A DNA stretch of 64,000 nucleotides from JBKDZR01 sp047971485 (lineage in GTDB: Bacteria > Pseudomonadota > Alphaproteobacteria > Rhodobacterales > Rhodobacteraceae): positions 1 through 64,000 of the forward strand of contig JBKDZR010000072.1 of NCBI GenBank assembly GCA_047971485.1, written 5' to 3'. Shown here piece by piece: positions 51,828 through 61,345 of this stretch. Positions within the stretch are counted from its first letter, which is position 1. Each line of letters begins with the position of its first letter. Position numbers and translations under genes: made by a program. Below the pieces are notes generated by a model. That model was not told the origin of the DNA. It searched no databases and was given only the letters and a program-made list of their open reading frames with translations.

Positions 51828-52272
51828 GTGATCCCCTATCTGTCCTGTCTCCCCTCCGGTGCCGGCACAATCGCCAGACCGAAACGCATTGCCCGGTTTG
51901 CCCCCGTCACCGGCGCCCCGCCGGTCCAGAACAAGGGCATCGCCCCGGGGCAAGAGGCCTGTCACCCCCCACCATTTCCCGGGACCTGTCGTCCGGACCC
52001 CGATGGTGGGAAGTGTTTTACAGCTTGTCAATGACAGAGGCGGGCAATCCATTGCAATCTATGGCACCCATATCGGAATACTGTTTCCCATATGGATCCA
52101 ATCCATACAGATTGCAGCAGGCTTGGGCCGCGCGCAGCAGCCGTGCCTGTCGCGTCCCTTCGCAGTCACGTGGCAGGATCAACCCATTGAGACCACATAG
52201 CCGAGGCCCGAACCAGCCCGCTTTGGGGCGGGCGCGCCCTTGCGCCCCAGTCATCCCCTCCCCGATCCCGGG
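51828..52272. other. 445-bp intergenic region with a possible small gene
   Basis: This should hold the promoter of the TAXI operon on the minus strand and the end of the metH operon. A 78-codon minus-strand frame (52018-52254) begins 18 bases after the metH stop behind GGGGAGGGG. A GC-rich stem near 52205-52250 (GCCCGCTTT..GGGGCGGGC-type) could be a terminator. No other features were recognised. Confidence 0.4.
52018..52254 (-). CDS. Possible small Cys-containing protein downstream of metH
   Basis: The 78-residue frame follows the metH second gene by 18 bases with a purine-rich GGGGAGGGG directly before its ATG. It contains five cysteines (RLCGL, RDCEG, ACCNL, IDCNG). Codon use is less GC-biased (many CTA, GGA, ATA, ACT codons) than neighbours, so it may be non-coding or recently acquired. 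No family was recognised. Confidence 0.3.
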   Translation of the reverse strand: MTGAQGRARPKAGWFGPRLCGLNGLILPRDCEGTRQARLLRAAQACCNLYGLDPYGKQYSDMGAIDCNGLPASVIDKL

Positions 52273-54996
52273 TCAGCCGGTGGCGGCCAGCCCCCGCCCT
52301 ACGGGTTCATAGTTCAGGATCGGGCCCAGCCAGCGCTCGGCCTCATCCACACTCAGGCCCTTGCGGCAAGCATAATCCTCAACCTGGTCCCGTTCGACCC
52401 GGGCAACGCCGAAATAATAGGCGTCGGGATGGCCAATATAGAGACCTGAAACCGAGGATCCGGGCCACATGGCCATGGAATCGGTCAGTTCCACCCCGGT
52501 GCGGGCCGTGGCATCAAGCAGATCGAAAAGCGTGGTCTTTTCCGTGTGATCAGGCTGGGCCGGATAGCCCGGCGCGGGCCGGATACCGCGATAACGCTCG
52601 GCGATCAGATCCTCGGGCGTGCAGGTTTCATCCGCGGCATAGGCCCACAAATCCCGCCGGACGCGCTGATGCAGCATCTCGGCCATGGCCTCGGCGATGC
52701 GATCCGCCAGGGCCTTGACCATGATCGACCGGTAATCATCGTTGGCGCGTTCGAACCGGGCGGCGATCTCGGCCTCTTCGGGACCGGCGGTCACCACGAA
52801 CCCGCCCACCCAATCGGCCACCGTGCCCTCGGGCGCGACGAAATCCGACAGCGCGACATTGGGCCGGCCGCCACGCTTGCGGGTCTGCTGACGCAACGTG
52901 TGCAAGGTGGTCAGGGTCTTCTGCCGGTCGGGATCGGTGTAAAGGCGGATATCATCGCCCACCGCATTGGCCGGCCAGAAACCGACCGCCGCGCGGGGCC
53001 GGAACCACTTGCCGGCGATGATCTCGGCCAGCATCTCCTGCGCCTCGGCGAACAGGGCCCGGGCGGCCTCACCCTGTTTTTCATCGTCAAGGATGCGCGG
53101 ATAGACGCCCTTCAATTCCCATGTCTGGAAAAACGGCGTCCAGTCGATGAAGCGGGCGATCTCGGCCAGATCCCAATCGGTGATCTCACGGCTGCCGGTA
53201 AAGGTCGGCGCGGGCACCTGATAGCCGGTCCAGTCGATTTGCAGCGCATTGGCCCGGGCATCGGCCAGAGGCAGACGGATCTTGGCGGCCTCGGCGCGTT
53301 CATGGCGCTGCGCGACATCGGCATATTCGCTGCGCAGGTTTTCAACGAAACCCGGGCGGTTGGCCGGGCTGATCAGCTGCGACACGACCCCCACGGCGCG
53401 ACTGGCATCGGTCACATAGACCGCCGGGCCCTTGACATAGCGCGGTGCGATCTTGACCGCCGTATGCACCTTGGAGGTGGTCGCCCCGCCGATCAGCAGC
53501 GGGATATCGAAGCCCTCGCGCTCCATTTCCGTGGCCATGTGAACCATTTCATCCAGCGAAGGCGTGATCAGCCCGGACAGGCCGATCACATCAACCTTTT
53601 CGGTCCGGGCGATTTCCAGGATCTTCTGGGGCGGCACCATCACGCCGAGATCAATGATCTCATAGTTGTTGCAGGCCAGAACGACGCCAACGATGTTCTT
53701 GCCGATATCGTGGACATCGCCCTTGACCGTGGCCATCAGCACCCGCCCCGCGCTTTCCCGTTCGGCCCCGCCATTGAGGCGCTTTTCCTCTTCCATATCG
53801 GGCAGCAGCACGGCGACGGCCTGTTTCATCACGCGCGCGGATTTAACCACCTGGGGCAGGAACATCTTGCCGGCACCAAACAGATCGCCGACCACGTTCA
53901 TGCCGGCCATCAGCGGCCCCTCGATCACATCCAGCGGTCGGTCGGCGGCCTGGCGGGCCTCTTCGGTATCGGCATCGATATATTCGGTGATGCCGTTGAC
54001 CAGCGCGTGTTCCAGGCGCTTTTCCACATCCCACTCACGCCAGCTGAGGTCCTTTTCCCGGGTCTTGCCGCCGCCTTCGCCACGGAAACGTTCGGCCATT
54101 TCCAGCAAGCGCTCGGTGGCGTCCTTGCGGCGGTTCAGGACCACATCTTCGCAGGCCTCGCGCAGGTCCGGGTCAATCTGGTCATAAACCGCCAGCTGCC
54201 CCGCATTGACAATGCCCATGTCCATCCCCGCCTGAATGGCGTGGTACAGAAAGACGGCATGCATCGCCTCGCGCACCGGTTCGTTGCCGCGAAAGCTGAA
54301 GGACAGGTTCGAAACCCCACCCGAAACATGGGCATGGGGCAGGTTCTTGCGGATCCAGCGGGTGGCCTCGATGAAATCGGCGCCGTAATTGTCGTGCTCC
54401 TCGATCCCCGTGGCGACCGCGAAGATATTGGGATCGAAGATGATGTCCTCGGGCGGAAAGCCCACTTCATCGACCAGGATACGATAGGCCCGGGCGCAGA
54501 TCTCGGTCTTGCGGGTCAGGGTGTCGGCCTGCCCGGCCTCATCGAAGGCCATGACCACGACGGCCGCGCCATAGGCCAGACACAGACCAGCATGGTGCCG
54601 AAAGGCATCCTCGCCTTCTTTCAGGCTGATCGAGTTGACCACCGGTTTGCCCTGCACGCATTTCAGCCCGGCTTCGATGATCTCCCATTTGGAACTGTCG
54701 ATCATGATCGGAACCCGGGCGATATCGGGCTCGGCAGCGATCAGGTTGAGAAACTCGACCATCGCCGCCTGGGAATCGATCAACCCCTCATCCATGTTCA
54801 CATCAATGATCTGGGCACCGTTTTCCACCTGATCGCGCGCCACATCCAGGGCGGCGGCGTAATCACGGTTGGTGATCAGCTTGCGGAACTTGGCCGAGCC
54901 GGTGACATTGGTCCGCTCTCCCACGTTCACGAAAGGGATATCGGCGGTCAGAACAAAGGGTTCCAAGCCGGACAGGCGCAGCAAATGATCAGTCAC
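52273..54996 (-). CDS. metH: Methionine synthase, folate-B12-activation half (MetH part 2)
   Basis: The 907-residue protein has the pterin-binding domain (FVNVGERTNVTGSAKFRKLI), the B12-binding domains with the axial-ligand DVHDIGKN (DxHxxG), and the AdoMet activation domain (RPAPGYPAQPDH). It transfers methyl from CH3-H4folate via B12 to homocysteine, but the homocysteine-binding domain is in a separate upstream gene. The GTG start (54996) overlaps that gene's stop by eight bases at the normal linker position. The start is chosen from LRLSGLEP, which follows that linker in fused MetH. Confidence 0.93.
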   Translation of the reverse strand: MTDHLLRLSGLEPFVLTADIPFVNVGERTNVTGSAKFRKLITNRDYAAALDVARDQVENGAQIIDVNMDEGLIDSQAAMVEFLNLIAAEPDIARVPIMIDSSKWEIIEAGLKCVQGKPVVNSISLKEGEDAFRHHAGLCLAYGAAVVVMAFDEAGQADTLTRKTEICARAYRILVDEVGFPPEDIIFDPNIFAVATGIEEHDNYGADFIEATRWIRKNLPHAHVSGGVSNLSFSFRGNEPVREAMHAVFLYHAIQAGMDMGIVNAGQLAVYDQIDPDLREACEDVVLNRRKDATERLLEMAERFRGEGGGKTREKDLSWREWDVEKRLEHALVNGITEYIDADTEEARQAADRPLDVIEGPLMAGMNVVGDLFGAGKMFLPQVVKSARVMKQAVAVLLPDMEEEKRLNGGAERESAGRVLMATVKGDVHDIGKNIVGVVLACNNYEIIDLGVMVPPQKILEIARTEKVDVIGLSGLITPSLDEMVHMATEMEREGFDIPLLIGGATTSKVHTAVKIAPRYVKGPAVYVTDASRAVGVVSQLISPANRPGFVENLRSEYADVAQRHERAEAAKIRLPLADARANALQIDWTGYQVPAPTFTGSREITDWDLAEIARFIDWTPFFQTWELKGVYPRILDDEKQGEAARALFAEAQEMLAEIIAGKWFRPRAAVGFWPANAVGDDIRLYTDPDRQKTLTTLHTLRQQTRKRGGRPNVALSDFVAPEGTVADWVGGFVVTAGPEEAEIAARFERANDDYRSIMVKALADRIAEAMAEMLHQRVRRDLWAYAADETCTPEDLIAERYRGIRPAPGYPAQPDHTEKTTLFDLLDATARTGVELTDSMAMWPGSSVSGLYIGHPDAYYFGVARVERDQVEDYACRKGLSVDEAERWLGPILNYEPVGRGLAATG

Positions 54997-56023
54997 GATG
55001 GGGCACCTTTCTGGGCGGAAAGCCAGCCACGGCTTCGGCAATGGCGCGGATATGATCGGGGGTGGTGCCACAGCAACCGCCAACGATATTGACCAGACCT
55101 TCGCGGGCGAATTCCGCAATCTGGGCGGCGGTGTCCTCGGGGCCCTCATCATACTGACCGAAGGCATTGGGCAGGCCGGCATTCGGATAGGCGCAGGTCA
55201 GGGTTTCGGCCACGCCGGACAGCTCGGCCATATGGGGGCGCATCGCCTCGGCCCCCAGCGCGCAGTTCAACCCAACGCTGAACGGCCGCGCATGGCGCAC
55301 CGAATGCCAGAAGGCCGTGGGCGTCTGCCCCGACAGGGTACGCCCGGAGGCATCGGTAATCGTCCCCGAGATCATCACCGGCAGGCGTTCACCCCGCTCG
55401 GCAAAGGCCTCGAAACAGGCGAAGATGGCAGCCTTGGCATTCAACGTGTCAAAGATCGTCTCGATCAGGATCAGATCGGCGCCCCCGGCGATCAGGCCGC
55501 GAATCTGCTGACCATAGGCCTGACGCAAATCGTCAAAGCTGACGGCACGATAGCCCGGGTTGTTCACATCCGGACTGATCGAGGCGGTCCGGTTGGTCGG
55601 CCCCACGGCCCCGGCCACGAAACGCTCGCGCCCATCCTCGGCCGTGGCCCGGTCCAGCGCGCGCCGGGCAATCCGCGCCCCCTCTGCGTTCAGGTCATGA
55701 ACGGCGTTTTCCAGCCCGTAATCAGCCTGGGCGATGGTGGTTGAGGAAAAGGTATTGGTCTCGACGATATCAGCGCCGGCCATCGCATAGCGATAGTGAA
55801 TCTCTTCGATCGCGCCCGGCTGGGTCAGGATCAACAGATCGTTATTGCCCTTCTGCGGATGGTCCGAGTGATGCGCACAGCCCGGGCCGTGGAAATGTTC
55901 TTCACCGAAGCCCTGATCCTGAATCTGGGTGCCCATTGCCCCGTCAAGCAACAGAATGCGGTCCCGCGCCCGCGCCTGAAGCGCCGCGAAAGTAGAGGAT
56001 TTGGGCAATTGAAAGATCTGCAT
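54989..56023 (-). CDS. metH: Methionine synthase, homocysteine-binding half (MetH part 1)
   Basis: This 344-residue homocysteine S-methyltransferase domain has the N-terminal LLDGAMGTQIQ, the zinc ligand Cys in GLNCALGA and the double Cys of VGGCCGTTPDH. It binds and activates homocysteine for the separate folate/B12 subunit gene downstream, which overlaps by eight bases (GTGACTGA). The ATG at 56023 starts the homologous domain; codons to 56125 are not conserved. Together the two genes equal a full MetH. Confidence 0.93.
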   Translation of the reverse strand: MQIFQLPKSSTFAALQARARDRILLLDGAMGTQIQDQGFGEEHFHGPGCAHHSDHPQKGNNDLLILTQPGAIEEIHYRYAMAGADIVETNTFSSTTIAQADYGLENAVHDLNAEGARIARRALDRATAEDGRERFVAGAVGPTNRTASISPDVNNPGYRAVSFDDLRQAYGQQIRGLIAGGADLILIETIFDTLNAKAAIFACFEAFAERGERLPVMISGTITDASGRTLSGQTPTAFWHSVRHARPFSVGLNCALGAEAMRPHMAELSGVAETLTCAYPNAGLPNAFGQYDEGPEDTAAQIAEFAREGLVNIVGGCCGTTPDHIRAIAEAVAGFPPRKVPHRD

Positions 56024-56195
56024 TGGGTCCGCCGTATTTCTGGGCAAAGCCGGTTTATAGCGGCAAAATAGCATATGGTAAAATTCATACTTCTCTAGAA
56101 GATTATGAACTCTCCTCAATTCCAAAGATCTCGACCACAGGAAAACCCGGCCTGGCCCCCTTCCCGCCGGGTTTGACAGGCAGGGGGCGCATCCC

Positions 56196-57293
56196 TCAGG
56201 CCCCGGCGGGCAGCGCCCAAGCCGCCGACATCGGCGCCCCCACCGTAAGTGTCCCGCGTCCGTTCAGGTCCACAAGGCTCGGGACCTCGACGTTCAGCGG
56301 ACCGATCCCGGTGTCCAGCACGACGCTCTGCATCGGGCCCCGGAACGTGACCCCCTGAACCCGGCCGGCAAAGCGCATTCCGGCAAAGTCGGGATCGTCG
56401 GACAGCACGAAATTTTCCGGACGGACCACCATGTTCACAGGTTCGCCCACCGCAGGGCAGAACCCGGCCAGGCATTGGCCGGCAATCCCCTCGCCCAGGA
56501 CATCAAGCCGCCAGCGGTTGTCCCCGATTTCCTGCGCCCGTTCGACACGGGCGGTGACAAAATTGGGGCTGCCAAAGAATTCAGCCACCTTGCGGCTTTG
56601 CGGGTGCTGGTAAATCTCGCGGGGTGGACTGTCCTGCAAAACCGCGCCCCCTGACATCAGCACCACCCGATCCGACAGCGACATCGCTTCGCTTTGGTCA
56701 TGGGTCACATAAATGGCGGTGATCTTCAGCCGTTGCTGGAGCGCGCGGAACTCATCCCCCATCTGGGTGCGCAAGCGCGCGTCAAGGTTCGACAACGGTT
56801 CATCCAAAAGCAGCACATCCGGTTCGAACACCAAGGCCCGCGCGATAGCGATGCGTTGCTGCTGTCCTCCCGAAAGGTCCGGGGCCGCCCGGTCGGCCAG
56901 ATGCGCCATCTCGACCAGTTCCAACACCTGCATGACCTTTTCGCGCACCTCGGAGCGCGGCCTGCGACGGATCCTGAGCGGATAGGCAACGTTGTCAAAC
57001 ACCGTCATATGCGGCCAGATCGCATAAGACTGGAACACCATGCCCAGCTTACGCGCCTCGGGCGGCACAAAAATCCCGCGCCCGGGATCAGACACCACCT
57101 GATCCCCGATCCGGATCGTGCCGGTCCGGGCCTTGACCAACCCCGCAAGCATCCGCAACGTGGTGGATTTGCCACAGCCCGAAGGCCCCAGCAGGGTCAG
57201 GAACTCGCCGCTTTCGATGGTCAGGTTCAAATCATCGACCGCCAGAAAGCTTCCATAGGTGCAGGTTACATTGCTTAGGACAACAGTGGACAT
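56196..57293 (-). CDS. ABC transporter ATP-binding protein (FbpC/PotA-like)
   Basis: The 365-residue ATPase has Walker A GPSGCGKST, signature LSGGQQQRIAIA, Walker B VLLLDEP and the H-loop THDQSEA. A TOBE-type C-terminal domain follows. It is encoded downstream of the fused permease, sulfatase and binding-protein genes and should drive their importer. Its C-terminal residues (GAPMSAAWALPAGA) approach the metH promoter region. Confidence 0.92.
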   Translation of the reverse strand: MSTVVLSNVTCTYGSFLAVDDLNLTIESGEFLTLLGPSGCGKSTTLRMLAGLVKARTGTIRIGDQVVSDPGRGIFVPPEARKLGMVFQSYAIWPHMTVFDNVAYPLRIRRRPRSEVREKVMQVLELVEMAHLADRAAPDLSGGQQQRIAIARALVFEPDVLLLDEPLSNLDARLRTQMGDEFRALQQRLKITAIYVTHDQSEAMSLSDRVVLMSGGAVLQDSPPREIYQHPQSRKVAEFFGSPNFVTARVERAQEIGDNRWRLDVLGEGIAGQCLAGFCPAVGEPVNMVVRPENFVLSDDPDFAGMRFAGRVQGVTFRGPMQSVVLDTGIGPLNVEVPSLVDLNGRGTLTVGAPMSAAWALPAGA

Positions 57294-57307
57294 GCGGTGC
57301 CCTTCCC

Positions 57308-59050
57308 TTACTTCAGGGCCGGTGCGATGCGACGCGCCAGCAGGATTTGAACGACCCGGAACAGGATCACGAGCAAGATCATGAACAGTCCGATCACACA
57401 GACCTCTTCGGCTTTGCCCGAGGACCAGAGCTTCAGCATCTCCACGGACAAAACCTCAGTCCCGACAGAGTAAAGCAGGATCGACACGCTCAGCTCGCGC
57501 ATCAGGCCAAAGAAACAAAGCACCCAGCCAATGGCAAAAGAGGGCCAGGCCAAGGCGACAAGGATCCGCGACATTGTCTGGATGAAATTTGCCCCATGGA
57601 CCCGCGATGCTTCTTCAAGGTCTACGGACAGCTGGTAAAACGCCGTGGACATCGTGTTGTTGGCCAGCGGCGTGCACAGCGCGACATAGGGCAGCAAAAG
57701 GGCCCAAAGCGTCCCGTAGATTGTGACCGGGCCTGGGATATAGGCAAAGGCCCACAGATATCCGACGCCCAGAACGATGCCCGGCATGATCCACGGCAGC
57801 CAGGCCATCAGGTCGATGACCCGCCGTCCCTTCCACCTTGTCCGGACCGAGACATAGGCGACAAGCGACCCCAGAACCATCGCACCGCTTGCCCCGAAGA
57901 AGCCCAGCGCAAAGGTGTTGCGCGCCGCACTGCGGATCGCATCATTCGTCAGAACGCTGGTGTAATGACGCAGGGTCAGGCTCTCCCAGGTGTAGAACCC
58001 GATGTAGCGGAACACCGATCCAACGATCAGCTGCCCGACCGGCAACACCACCGTGATGAAAAAGAACAGCAGACAGAACCCGAAGGTCAGCCAGCGCCAG
58101 CGCCCCAGTCGGATGACCCCCGGACGAAAGCCCTTGCCACTGACAGTTTGATAGCTTGACGCATTGCCGATCAGTTTCCACTGCACAAGCAGCACAAGGA
58201 ACATCAGCCCGATGATGATCATCGAAAAGGCCGTGGCATATTGGTAATCGGGAACGAAATCCTCGTTGATCGTGTTGTAGATCTCGGTCACAGCCACACG
58301 GATGCCTGCCGGCGTGCCAAAAAAGAGCGGGCTTTCCAGAGATTCCATGCCCCGGATGAAGCTGATGACCGAACAGGTCACGATAACAGGCAGCAGCAGG
58401 CGCAGCGTGATCGACCGGAACGTCCGCCAGCGCGACGCACCGCACATGCGCGACGCCTCTTCCAGCGAATTGTCCATCCGCCGGAAGGCCTCGACCAGGA
58501 TCAGGAACGCGAAGGACACCGAATATTGCGCCATGTGCCACACGACACCGCCGAAGGAATAGACATCGACAAGCGGCTGGCTGGATCCTGTCAGACTGCG
58601 CCAGAACATGTTGATCGGCCCGGTATGCGCATTGCCCAAAAGCGCCCATGCCATCGCGGTCAGGATCGGCGGTACGAAGAACGGCAGCGTGATCAGGATT
58701 TCCAGAAGACCCCGCATCGGCGTATCGGTCCGCGCAATGATCCACGCCAGCGCAAGGGCAACGGCAACCGACGGCACCACCTTGGTCAGAGACAAGGCCA
58801 CCGTGTTGACCAGCACAATGGCATTGTCCGCCGAAAGCGCCTTGGCATAGCCCGCCAGGGAAAACGCGCCGCCCGTGCCCGGACTGCCTTCGTGCAGGCT
58901 GCCATAGACCAGCATGCCCAGCGGATAGACCATGAGGAAAAGAAGCACGAGAACCAGCAGCGCGATCCAGACGGGCCGTCCCATGCCCATCCGCCACAGA
59001 CGCGCAGCCAAACCGCCATGGGGCGCGGCGGGTGTGTCGCTGACGGCCAT
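57308..59050 (-). CDS. ABC transporter permease, two fused MetI domains
   Basis: The 580-residue inner-membrane protein carries two MetI-type halves (about residues 60-290 and 340-570) with EAA loops (LEEASRMCGASRWRTFRSITL and LEEASRVHGANFIQTM). The fused layout resembles AfuB/FbpB-type importers for iron or phosphonates. ATG 59050 is used; the frame is open to 59305 but unrelated. It starts one base after the sulfatase stop and is followed by its ATPase. Confidence 0.9.
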   Translation of the reverse strand: MAVSDTPAAPHGGLAARLWRMGMGRPVWIALLVLVLLFLMVYPLGMLVYGSLHEGSPGTGGAFSLAGYAKALSADNAIVLVNTVALSLTKVVPSVAVALALAWIIARTDTPMRGLLEILITLPFFVPPILTAMAWALLGNAHTGPINMFWRSLTGSSQPLVDVYSFGGVVWHMAQYSVSFAFLILVEAFRRMDNSLEEASRMCGASRWRTFRSITLRLLLPVIVTCSVISFIRGMESLESPLFFGTPAGIRVAVTEIYNTINEDFVPDYQYATAFSMIIIGLMFLVLLVQWKLIGNASSYQTVSGKGFRPGVIRLGRWRWLTFGFCLLFFFITVVLPVGQLIVGSVFRYIGFYTWESLTLRHYTSVLTNDAIRSAARNTFALGFFGASGAMVLGSLVAYVSVRTRWKGRRVIDLMAWLPWIMPGIVLGVGYLWAFAYIPGPVTIYGTLWALLLPYVALCTPLANNTMSTAFYQLSVDLEEASRVHGANFIQTMSRILVALAWPSFAIGWVLCFFGLMRELSVSILLYSVGTEVLSVEMLKLWSSGKAEEVCVIGLFMILLVILFRVVQILLARRIAPALK

Positions 59051-59051
59051 G

Positions 59052-61268
59052 TCACGTGCCCCCGTTCTGGTCGGGGGTCGCGCGCCACAGGTCGATACGT
59101 TCAATCCGGCCCGTAAAGGCAAAGGGCGGTGTGATCCCGTCGCCCACAGGTGTGCCGCGTTCAAACCCGATGGACACGCCCTCCGACGCCGAGGACAACT
59201 TGCCAATGGACTTTGGCAAAGCCGCCTCCCCGATCCGACGGCCATCCACCTCCAGCCAAAGCGTGGCAGGGCCCGATTTCTCCGGCCCGGCAAAGTCGAA
59301 CCCAAGTGTCACCTGATGCATCCCCGATGGCAGCGGTTCCTCTGTCACGACATGGGCGATCATCTCGGCCTGATCTGCGGTGCGATAAACCGCATGAAGG
59401 CGTCCGTCCTGCATGTAAAGCGACCAACCGCCAATCCAGCCACCGTGGGTTATGAGGGTCCCCGATGCCCCGGCGGGCACCTGACACAGCACCGTCAACC
59501 GCCACGACCTGTTCTTGAGGTCGGGAAATTCCTGCCCCGGCAAGCGCCGGCCACTTGGATAATAGGTAAAATCGCTGCGGCCCGCGAAGGGGTTCGGCAT
59601 GGGCTTGACCAGATCAAACCATTGCCCTGCACGGATCGGGTGAACGTTGTTGGCCGCGCAGGCCTTGGCGAACCCTTCCTGCAACGCGGTCAGCTTTTCG
59701 GGATACGCGGCGGCCAGATCGTCAGATTGCGAATAATCCCGCGTCAGGTCGTACAGTTCCCACCGCCAGTCTTCCGGCGCACGGCGGGGCCCCGGTTCCC
59801 ATGGCAACTTGTCCGGGGTGGTCGAGGCAATCCAGCCATCCTGGTAAAAGGCCCGATGCCCCACCAATTCGAAATACTGGCCCCGCGCCTCCCGCCCGGG
59901 CGCGTCACCACCAAACGTGTAGCACATCGAAACCCCATCCATCGGCCCTTGCACCACACCTGCACGTTCGGCAGGCGCCATGATCCCGGTCGCATCCAGG
60001 ATGGTGGGCAGGACATCGACCACATGGTGGAATTCATCACGCACCTCACCCGCCCCCTTGAACCGTTCCGGCCAGGACATCACCAGACCGTTGCGCGTTC
60101 CGCCGAAATGCGATGCGACTTGTTTGAACCACTGGAACGGCGTGTTCATCGCCCAGGCCCATCCGACCGGATAGTTTGAAAAGCTGTTCGGCCCGCCGAT
60201 GGCATCGAGATTTGCGGTCAGCTCTTCGATGGTTGGTTCGATCGAGTTGTATTTCGCGATTTCGTTGGTCGCGCCCTCCAACCCGCCTTCGGCACTCGCC
60301 CCGTTGTCACCCTGTATATAGATGATGAGCGTGTTATCGAGCTGCCCACTGGCCTCAAGCTCATCCAGAATCCGGCCGAACTGATCATCCCAATGGGCCA
60401 GCATACCGGCATAGGCCTCCATCATCCGGCGATAGACACGGCGGTTTTCCTCCGGCACCTCATCCCAGCCCGGAATGCGGTCGGGGCGCGGGGTCAATTC
60501 GGCGGTTTCCGGAATGACGCCCATCGCCTTTTGCCGGGCGAAGGTTGCGGCACGCACCGCATCCCATCCCGCGTCAAAGGCGCCCTTGAACCGATCAATC
60601 CAATCGGCCGGGGCCTGATGCGGGGAATGCGCGGTACCCGGGGCCAGATACAACAGGAAGGGCTTGTCCGGGCTGAGACCGCGCTGCCGCCGAAGCCAGT
60701 CAATGCCTTTATCGATCAGATCCCGGTCGAGGATATAGTCAGGATCATCAGGCGGTTCGACCAGGTTCCGGTTTTCGATCAACGCCGGCACGAACTGATT
60801 GGCCGCACCGCCGAAAAACCCGTAGTAGTAGCCAAACCCATAGCCATTGGGCCACCGGTCATAGGGCCCCATGGACGTGCTTTCCCACAACGGCGTGTTG
60901 TGATTCTTGCCCAACCAGGCCGTATCGTACCCATTATCCGACAAGATCTGCCCCAGCGTCGCGGCCTCGACCGGGATGACCGAGGTATAACCGGGGCAGG
61001 CATTGGCCATTTCCGCAAGCCCGCCGAAACCGACATGGTGATGGTTCCGCCCCGTCAAAAGCGCGGCGCGTGTCGGCGAACACATCGCTGTCGTATGGAA
61101 CCGATTGTAGCGATAGCCACGAGCGGCCACGCGGTCGAAATTGGGCGTGGGCACCGGGCCGCCGAATGTCGAGGTTGCGCCAAACCCCACATCATCGGTC
61201 AGGACAAGAAGGACATTGGGTGCCCCTTTGGGCGCGCGCGGCGGCGCGGGAAAGCTGTGCAAGGTCAT
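59052..61268 (-). CDS. Sulfatase (arylsulfatase family)
   Basis: The 738-residue enzyme has the sulfatase signature CSPTRAALLTG with catalytic Cys63 (to be converted to formylglycine), metal-binding DD (residues 25-26), and DNGASAEGG. A beta-rich C-terminal domain (about 560-738) follows. There is no signal peptide, so it should act in the cytosol on imported sulfate esters (or phosphonate monoesters). ATG 61268 is preferred over GTG 61301. It lies between the importer's binding-protein and permease genes. Formylglycine-generating enzyme is not in view. Confidence 0.9.
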   Translation of the reverse strand: MTLHSFPAPPRAPKGAPNVLLVLTDDVGFGATSTFGGPVPTPNFDRVAARGYRYNRFHTTAMCSPTRAALLTGRNHHHVGFGGLAEMANACPGYTSVIPVEAATLGQILSDNGYDTAWLGKNHNTPLWESTSMGPYDRWPNGYGFGYYYGFFGGAANQFVPALIENRNLVEPPDDPDYILDRDLIDKGIDWLRRQRGLSPDKPFLLYLAPGTAHSPHQAPADWIDRFKGAFDAGWDAVRAATFARQKAMGVIPETAELTPRPDRIPGWDEVPEENRRVYRRMMEAYAGMLAHWDDQFGRILDELEASGQLDNTLIIYIQGDNGASAEGGLEGATNEIAKYNSIEPTIEELTANLDAIGGPNSFSNYPVGWAWAMNTPFQWFKQVASHFGGTRNGLVMSWPERFKGAGEVRDEFHHVVDVLPTILDATGIMAPAERAGVVQGPMDGVSMCYTFGGDAPGREARGQYFELVGHRAFYQDGWIASTTPDKLPWEPGPRRAPEDWRWELYDLTRDYSQSDDLAAAYPEKLTALQEGFAKACAANNVHPIRAGQWFDLVKPMPNPFAGRSDFTYYPSGRRLPGQEFPDLKNRSWRLTVLCQVPAGASGTLITHGGWIGGWSLYMQDGRLHAVYRTADQAEMIAHVVTEEPLPSGMHQVTLGFDFAGPEKSGPATLWLEVDGRRIGEAALPKSIGKLSSASEGVSIGFERGTPVGDGITPPFAFTGRIERIDLWRATPDQNGGT

Positions 61269-61345
61269 GCGATATCCTGGGGTCGTCTTGCGTTTTGCCA
61301 CAGACGGGCCGCGACCGGCCCGCCCGCAATTCCCTGTGTCCGGCC

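Noticed and set aside
52546..55092. 848-codon open frame antisense to metH
   Set aside because: Gly/His/Gln-rich shadow of a GC-rich gene; the minus-strand metH has all catalytic motifs.
56024..56195. SAM-II or SAH riboswitch upstream of metH
   Set aside because: The AT-rich leader includes GCTATTTTGCCGC-like text, but no consensus pseudoknot of SAM-II or SAH type could be drawn by eye.
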